From Larix kaempferi (Eukaryota; Streptophyta; Pinopsida; Pinales; Pinaceae), in assembly GCA_027924585.1 (NCBI GenBank), contig BSBM01000386.1, positions 4,116,001 through 4,180,000 of the forward strand: 64,000 bases of DNA, written 5' to 3'. Position numbers and translations under genes: made by a program. Positions 58,908-64,000 of this stretch are shown in pieces. Under the pieces are notes generated by a model. That model was not told the DNA's origin. It ran no database searches and saw only the letters and a program-made list of their open reading frames with translations. The stretch's first letter is position 1, and every line of letters begins with the position of its first letter.

Positions 58908-61015
58908 ATGGGAAACCCAGTCCGACATGAACTAGTAAATACAGAAGCTGTATGTGCCAATGCAGAAGTTCTTAATATTTTTACAGTAGCAGGTTAGATG
59001 GCATACTTTGAATGGTTTGAACGGTTTCCACACAGAAACCGCATTGCAATTTGCCCTCAACCTGACTGATACTCACTCCGAGGTCAGGGGATTGCATGTG
59101 GATGTTACAGAAGAAATCATAGCCGAGGTTACTGGCTTACCCCTGGTTGGGAAGAAGTTATTTGGATGGAAGGCACATAATGCAAATGCGGTGAGGGAAT
59201 TTATGGCAGTTGGAGAGCAGGTTAGTCTAAAGCACTGTGGGATGGAACTAGCATCTTTATCACCACCCTGGAATCAAGTGGCAATCTTTGTGAAAAGATA
59301 CATCTCTTGTGAAGGTAGGTACCAAATTGTTTCCTTCTCTAAACTTCCCTTACTGTCTCATTTGTGCCATGGTAATTTGGTGAATATACCATTTTATCTC
59401 CTTAAAGCCCTACAAACCATGGCTGGATATGCAAGAACCTCCCAACACCCATTTTCCTCCCTTACTAATCATGGCCTAATTAAATTATTGGTCCTAAGAG
59501 CCATTGCAAATCGTAATTTAACCTGGGAACAATTTTTGGTTGGAGATGCGCCAATCATACAACCTGTATTAGAAATGGAGGGTGTTGGTGAAGATAGTGA
59601 GGACCGGCGTTCCTCAAATCTAGTTTGGGGGGGGGCTGGAGCATTAGAAAACCAGACTAGTGATGAAGAGGAAGTAAGCAAGGGCGAAGCAACATTAACT
59701 AAAAACCTTGTTGCTGAGGAAATTGTGATGGAAACCATGGAGCAGGAGGCAAAAAAATTAGAAGCTGTAACTGCAGAAGAAGATACTCAAATAAAAGAAG
59801 CTGAAACAGTAGGAGTAGCAAAAGCACCTATGACAGCAGTAGAAGCAGCTACAATAGCACTAGAGTTAGCAAAAAAAACAGAAGAAGCTGAGCTATTGGA
59901 TGCAATTGGGGGTAATATTGAAGTACCCTTAGCAGAGACAGCAGGAGCAGTCAGAGAGAATAGGGAGTCACCTGTGGTAGAGAAAGCACCTATAACAAAA
60001 GGTAGATATAGAGATTCCCATTTTGAACCCCAAGTCATCTGCTGCTATGCAGGAACTTTCCAGAGAAGAACCTCAAATCGAAAATCTCCTGCTTGAAAAT
60101 GAATTATTAAAAGAGGAAGTGTAGATATTGCGAAATGAGCTGGAAAGATGGAAGGGAGTAGTTGGAAAGCAAGCATAGAAGAATTTGAACACATTAGCAA
60201 ATGCTACAAAATTATTTGAAAATTCATCTTTTGCATTTGAAAATGAGAAGTATGGAGAGACTGTTTGTCCAGAGTATGGAGATATATTTTTTGAAGCAGG
60301 AAATAGAGTTGTTGTGTTGGGAGATGTATCACAAAGGAATATATAGATAGAGGGGGTGGAAGAAGGAATGCTAGAAATCAAATTGATGGGGGGAAATGAG
60401 CCAAGAATTGAAGAGATCCTTGATTTGAATTTAGGATATGAAACAGTATAGTCCAAGCCATCAGGGGATACCGAGCTTCTTCAGGACCAGTCTCATCAGT
60501 CAGAGAAACCTGATATAACTCAGAAACAATTTGAGCAGTTCAAAGAAATTGAAGAACAGGGGACTATTACACAAGAACCAGTGCCCCTGAAAATATTTAG
60601 TGAGGCTGCAACTCAGACAACAATATTTGATATCAAGGACCAAGAAGAAAACACTGTTACACAAGAACCAGTGTTTCTAAAATCATTTGCTATAGTTGCA
60701 ACACAAACTGAGATGGCTGAGATTGAAATGGATAAGGAGGATGTTGTCACACAAGAACCAGCAATCCTAAGAATATTGGCTGAGACTGTAACACAGATTG
60801 AGGGGGATGAGGTTGATATGAAAATAAAGGATGTTGTTACAAAAGAACCAGCATCCCCGAAATCCATGGTTGAGACTGCACCACAGGCACAGACCACTGC
60901 CACTCCAATAGAGGATGAAACTGTTACAGTGCCAAACCAAAACAAGGAAGTCATTTATCTTGACTCTGATGACGAAAAGGAGGTAGAAGATAGGAGATTT
61001 CAAAGGCTATAAAAG
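58908..61015 (+). pseudogene. Element F additional ORF, N-terminal domain and repeat region
   Basis: ATG 58908 opens MGNPVRHELVNTEAV, followed by a TAG and a frameshift near 59005. The main frame (59008-60096) begins LNGLNGFHTETALQFALNLTDTH and VTEEIIAEVTGLPLVG, an apparently globular domain to about residue 190. An Ala/Glu-rich, coiled-coil-like segment (EAATIALELAKKTEEAELL) follows. After another shift at about 60095 and TAG stops, 60560-60900 encodes about four 30-residue repeats around TVTQEPVFLKSFAIVATQTE. It occupies the position of the env-like or additional ORF of Athila/Tat elements. No transmembrane segment or envelope motif is visible, so I would not call it env. Confidence 0.75.
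60560..60910 (+). repeat. In-frame 90-bp (30-residue) repeats in element F aORF
   Basis: Four units each begin near GTTACACAAGAACCAG (ITQEP, VTQEP, VTQEP, VTKEP) and continue LK/R-x-A-x2-ATQTE and D/E-x2-D. They are visible in both DNA and protein. Confidence 0.85.
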
Positions 61016-62089
61016 AGGATTCTCTGATTAAATATTGAGTTGGATAAATGGCTCAAGTGGATTGATCAGTTCAGGATATGTATGATATCTCTCCAAGAAC
61101 ATAGGAATGTCATTAAAGGGCTAAGAGAAAAGTGGGTTGAGGAGTTATTCTTCTAGAAACTCTGGTGGGAGAAACTTCAAGAAAAATTGGAAGGATTGAA
61201 GAAACTTAAGTCCTTGCAACAAGAAAAAGACAAAATGTACACTCTTTCCATATAATTATTGAGTTGCAGGGCTCCATCCCCCTCATACCCTGTCTTTCTC
61301 CATGAGCAGACAACTTTATTTCAATTAAGGGCTCTTAAGGATGGGAGATCATTTCATTTGGAAACAGCTACTCAATTTTTGGAGACTTTTCTGAAAATTG
61401 ATTTTGAGGATCATCATTTGTTATGTGAATTATATTTAAATGACATGGCTTGTTATATTGACTCTCCATCTAATCCATTACCTTGTCTAAGGGATGTTCA
61501 GTTGAGGGAATTTGCCTCCTTTGTCATTAACCATGTAAGATGGCGAGATGCTTTCCAAACCATCCTCAAGAATGAGGAGAATTCTACTCTCTGGATTAGG
61601 GGGGAACCTTAGGATCCAAAAGCATTCATAGAAAATCATGCTAAATCTCTCAGGGTTCCTTCAATTGCCCAATACTTTGAAATCCTGCGAGATAAAATCC
61701 TTACCACATGTGTCCCAATGATTCTTAATATGCAGTAGGATGCCCTAGAAGATAGTGAATACAGATGGTTGTACTCTTCCTCATCTCTGAAGGAAATGGA
61801 TCCATATGGCTTTGAAAATTTCAAGCAAGCTTTGATAAGGATTCCTAGATATGTGTAGTGCATGAAAAAGTGTGGGTCTTGGTGGATTGGCTTAAGGTTC
61901 AAATTCCCTCTCATATGGTTTCCTGTGAGTCCTTATAGAAACAGCTATGCTCTGACTGTAGAAGAAGAAGATTTGTGTTGGGAGCATTGGATATCCTGCT
62001 ATGGGTTTGTGCCTCGAGGGGAGACACCAGAACTTGCCTACAATCTTACAAATCTTCACAGATTCAAGTCAGACTCAGATTCAGATTAA
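61016..62089 (+). pseudogene. Element F additional ORF, C-terminal part
   Basis: After TAA near 61010 and further stops, a basic coiled coil (WVEELFF, KLQEKLEGLKKLKSLQQEKDKM) leads to 61259-61612: LFQLRALKDGRSFHLETATQFLETF, LYLNDMACYIDSP. After TAG stops (61612, 61738, 61858) the same ORF goes on with WWIGLRFKFPLIWFPVSPYRNSYAL, WEHWISCYGFVPRGE and ends RFKSDSDSD at TAA 62087-62089, just before the polypurine tract. I cannot name the domain. Confidence 0.7.
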
Positions 62090-62120
62090 GGGAGGTTGTT
62101 GCATGAGGACATGTAATCAG

Positions 62121-62135
62121 ATAGTTGGGGGGATA
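62121..62135 (+). other. Polypurine tract of element F
   Basis: ATAGTTGGGGGGATA lies immediately before the 3' LTR start at 62136. It would be the plus-strand DNA primer site. Confidence 0.85.
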
Positions 62136-62979
62136 TGTTGGGTCTAGGAAATGCCCCTTTTTGGCCATCCTTATTACATCATTTTTCCTTGATTTTATCC
62201 TATTTTCATAAGCTATATCCATGCCTTTCTCCAGATCAACCAATAATCTTGACAAGTATAATTTGTTATTGCTTTATTTATTTTATGCCTAAGATTGTTA
62301 AGGGTTGAGATCTTAGTCCTTGGTTTATGCTGATCTGTGTGATTTCATTTAGTCAAGGTCCAAATCCCATGTGTATCATCCAAGTGGTACTAGCTGTTAC
62401 TCTTCAAATCACTAGCTCCTCAAAACTCCAAGGGACAATGCATTCATCCACAAGAATTTGTAACAGGCTTCCACTGAAACAAAACCTAGCTGCAACAAAC
62501 ATATCGCATTCCAGCTTGCCAAATCCGTTGATCCATTGATTACTGGAGTAACAACTCCTTCATGAGTAACATCTTCATTTAATGCAGCTATAACAGTTAG
62601 CTGTAACTCCGCAACATGAAGATCATAGATCTTCATTGTTGCACGAGTTTAGTGGATCGTGATCTGTACTTCCAATGTATAAATATGCAAAGGCTCTCGT
62701 AGCCCAGGGTTGGACAATTACCATTTTGTATAAGTTGTAACAGAGCGTTGATACTGTCAATTTCCATCATTAATATGAGAGCATAGTTTTTCATTTCTGT
62801 GTCTTAATTTGTTGTGATTCTCGGTGTCTTTGTTAGAAGGCCAGGGCTCGCCTTCTCATAGAGATAGACGGTTTAAGTAGGTAGAGTAATTTAGCTTTCC
62901 TTCTATTGTGTGGTGTGGAATTATTGCAGATGTTATTGGTAGCTACAACAGATAATTAGCTTTCCTTTTGGTAGTAACG
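62136..62979 (+). repeat. 3' LTR of element F, truncated
   Basis: The first 844 bp match 32578-33420 of the 5' LTR and then similarity stops abruptly after TTTTGGTAGT. About 65 positions differ. TATA box TATAAATAT at 62678-62686. About 600 bp of the LTR is absent, by deletion or by an insertion that continues past the window. Confidence 0.93.
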
Positions 62980-63500
62980 ACTTATACTATGAAACGAGAA
63001 CTCGACACAGTTCTCGTTTTTCCCTCTCCTAATTTTAGTAGCTATTTTTACCCCCGTTTCAAAAATGGTTGATGCCAGTATCACACATTTTCATTTTGAG
63101 ACATTTTTTGGGGCCTTTGAATTATCTTTGCTGTAAAATATTTTTAATTTCTATTTTCAAGTGTGTTTTTTGAAATTTAACAAAATAACATACATTTTTA
63201 AGCAATTTATAATGAAAAACATATACATTTTACGATTTTTTCTATAAAATAAGACATTTTTATGGACAAAATAAGGCATTTTTATTGACAAAATTGTAAA
63301 CAATTCCAGAAAATAAAGACATTTAAAACCATTTTCAATGAATTTTCAGATAATTTTCCTCTAAAAATGATCACATTTCATATTAGTTATCGAAAAGTGA
63401 CGACTCACATAAATTCAAGAAAAAATATACCAATTATTTGTAAAAAACATATATTTTTTTTAATAGTAATAGGGAAATAGGTTGTATTTATAAAAGCTAT
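62980..63500. other. Unknown sequence after the LTR breakpoint, with a perfect hairpin
   Basis: Thirteen bases past the breakpoint, AAACGAGAACT (62992-63002) and AGTTCTCGTTT (63009-63019) form an 11-bp perfect stem with a 6-base loop. The rest is AT-rich, with many ACATTTTT and AAATAAGACATTTTTA words. No gene. Confidence 0.6.
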
Positions 63501-63731
63501 GCACATCTATTCATTACATGCATTCAAAAGATTTATAACAGAAGAGGAAATGTCTGGAAAGACTGTAACTATGATTTCTAACAACATGGCTTTGCAAGCT
63601 CTGAGTTTTGTCTTTCTATAACTATCCAAAATGGAGCTAGAGTAAACCTTGATAAATTGTCTGTTGAGTATTATGCAGAAATGCATTGACAAAATAGATA
63701 CAAAATTTTGAAACCTGAGCTACGCTGTAAA

Positions 63732-64000
63732 TTAGCCATAATTCTTTAACTGGGCAGAAGCTGCGTCCACCATTTTTTGGTTGATTTCTTGATTAACCAT
63801 GGGGGTTTCGTGCACCCAACTTCCCTGAGTTTTCCCTGTAAGAACTGCCATGTCTTCCTGCAGCATGTCCACTTTTCCCATCAGCTCGAACAAATTCTTC
63901 TCCAGGTCATCTATCCTCGAGTCCTGGCAAGAAAGATGGGAGACTGTGTGAGTAATATCCATGGCCATCTCTGCATTTTGCTTCACGCTGGTACAGACGG
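63732..64000 (-). CDS. Partial coiled-coil ORF running off the window end
   Basis: The minus-strand frame is open from position 64000 to a stop at 63732-63734, so the N-terminus lies outside. It includes SRIDDLEKNLFELMGKVDMLQEDMAVLTG, with leucine and hydrophobic residues at heptad spacing, and ends AQLKNYG. The upstream start cannot be set. The plain 3' flank (63500-63731) could be a 3' UTR. It could be a host-gene exon or a transposon protein; I do not recognise it. Confidence 0.4.
   Translation of the reverse strand, partial: VCTSVKQNAEMAMDITHTVSHLSCQDSRIDDLEKNLFELMGKVDMLQEDMAVLTGKTQGSWVHETPMVNQEINQKMVDAASAQLKNYG

Larger units (their letters stand above)
32578..62979 (+). mobile_element. 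Element F: Athila-like Ty3/gypsy retrotransposon interrupted by nested elements
   Basis: The 5' LTR (32578-34024) and truncated 3' LTR (62136-62979) begin TGTTGG and are collinear over about 845 bp. Between them lie a tRNA-Asp primer site, gag, protease, RT/RNase H, integrase, an additional ORF and a polypurine tract. Elements B (with C inside) and E interrupt gag. With the nested elements and duplications removed, the element would be about 13.7 kb including the missing part of the 3' LTR. The RT box FMDD, PR box DLGT and Asp primer support an Athila/Tat-lineage assignment. Confidence 0.93.

Noticed and set aside
58908-62089. Calling the element F aORF an envelope gene
   Set aside because: Position fits env-like genes, but I see no signal peptide, transmembrane anchor or cleavage motif.
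62980-63019. Helitron 3' end at the hairpin
   Set aside because: The hairpin is suitable, but no CTRR end followed by T is found at the breakpoint in either orientation.
1-64000. CRISPR array or bacterial operon
   Set aside because: Repeats are LTRs, satellites-like arrays or microsatellites; spacers of constant length between identical repeats are absent, and the content is plant retrotransposon.
1-64000. tRNA or rRNA genes
   Set aside because: tRNA-like stretches are primer binding sites of 12-19 bases only. No cloverleaf or rRNA segment was seen by eye.

Overview
This is a window of transposon-derived plant nuclear DNA. Almost everything recognisable is LTR retrotransposon, both Ty3/gypsy (Tat/Ogre-like, Athila-like and chromovirus) and Ty1/copia, stacked inside one another and interrupted by stop codons. 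I see no intact host gene. tRNA-Asp and tRNA-Met(i) primer sites, plant-type TATA boxes in the LTRs and the retrotransposon lineages point to a seed plant with a large genome. A gymnosperm is plausible from the very low gene density and old elements, but the sequence does not prove it.

Left part (1-28.5 kb). Element A is a minus-strand Tat-like Ty3/gypsy element whose 3' end lies outside the window. It runs IN, RH, RT, PR, gag, an untranslated leader with a 32-bp tandem array, and a probable 5' LTR, and ends near 8918. It appears to sit inside the integrase gene of an older plus-strand Tat-like relic, A2, whose integrase tail (8924-9592), pol-aORF spacer (with a microsatellite and a striking cluster of palindromes) and long decayed additional ORF (12134-15678) follow. 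A copia element D (16398-23821, near-perfect target duplication) is inserted beyond that, and its 3' LTR carries a complete 279-bp TRIM/SMART-type mini-retrotransposon. Then come a decayed, apparently intron-containing gene or transposon gene of unknown family (about 24420-25850, minus), a degenerate repeat field (25.9-26.6 kb) and a chromovirus integrase relic (27.9-28.5 kb).

Middle (28.5-32.6 kb). AT-rich DNA with no gene I can name. It contains a threefold short repeat and a 152-bp tandem duplication.

Right part (32578-64000). One Athila-like Ty3/gypsy element F spans about 30 kb because other elements have landed in it. Chromovirus B (34530-46374, minus) is inserted in its gag, and copia C (35514-41397, plus) is inserted in the integrase of B. 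A second, non-autonomous minus-strand LTR element E (47116-52593) interrupts gag again. F then continues with zinc knuckle, protease, RT/RNase H, integrase, a 42-bp-periodic tandem array, a long additional ORF with 30-residue peptide repeats, a polypurine tract and a 3' LTR cut off at 62979. Unknown DNA follows, with a perfect hairpin and a coiled-coil ORF running off the window end.

The nesting order agrees with hand-counted LTR-pair divergence: F about 7.7%, E about 7%, B about 5.5%, C about 3.7%. Most in-frame stops fall where CAG, CAA, CGA or TGG would be expected, as C-to-T decay of methylated repeats would produce.
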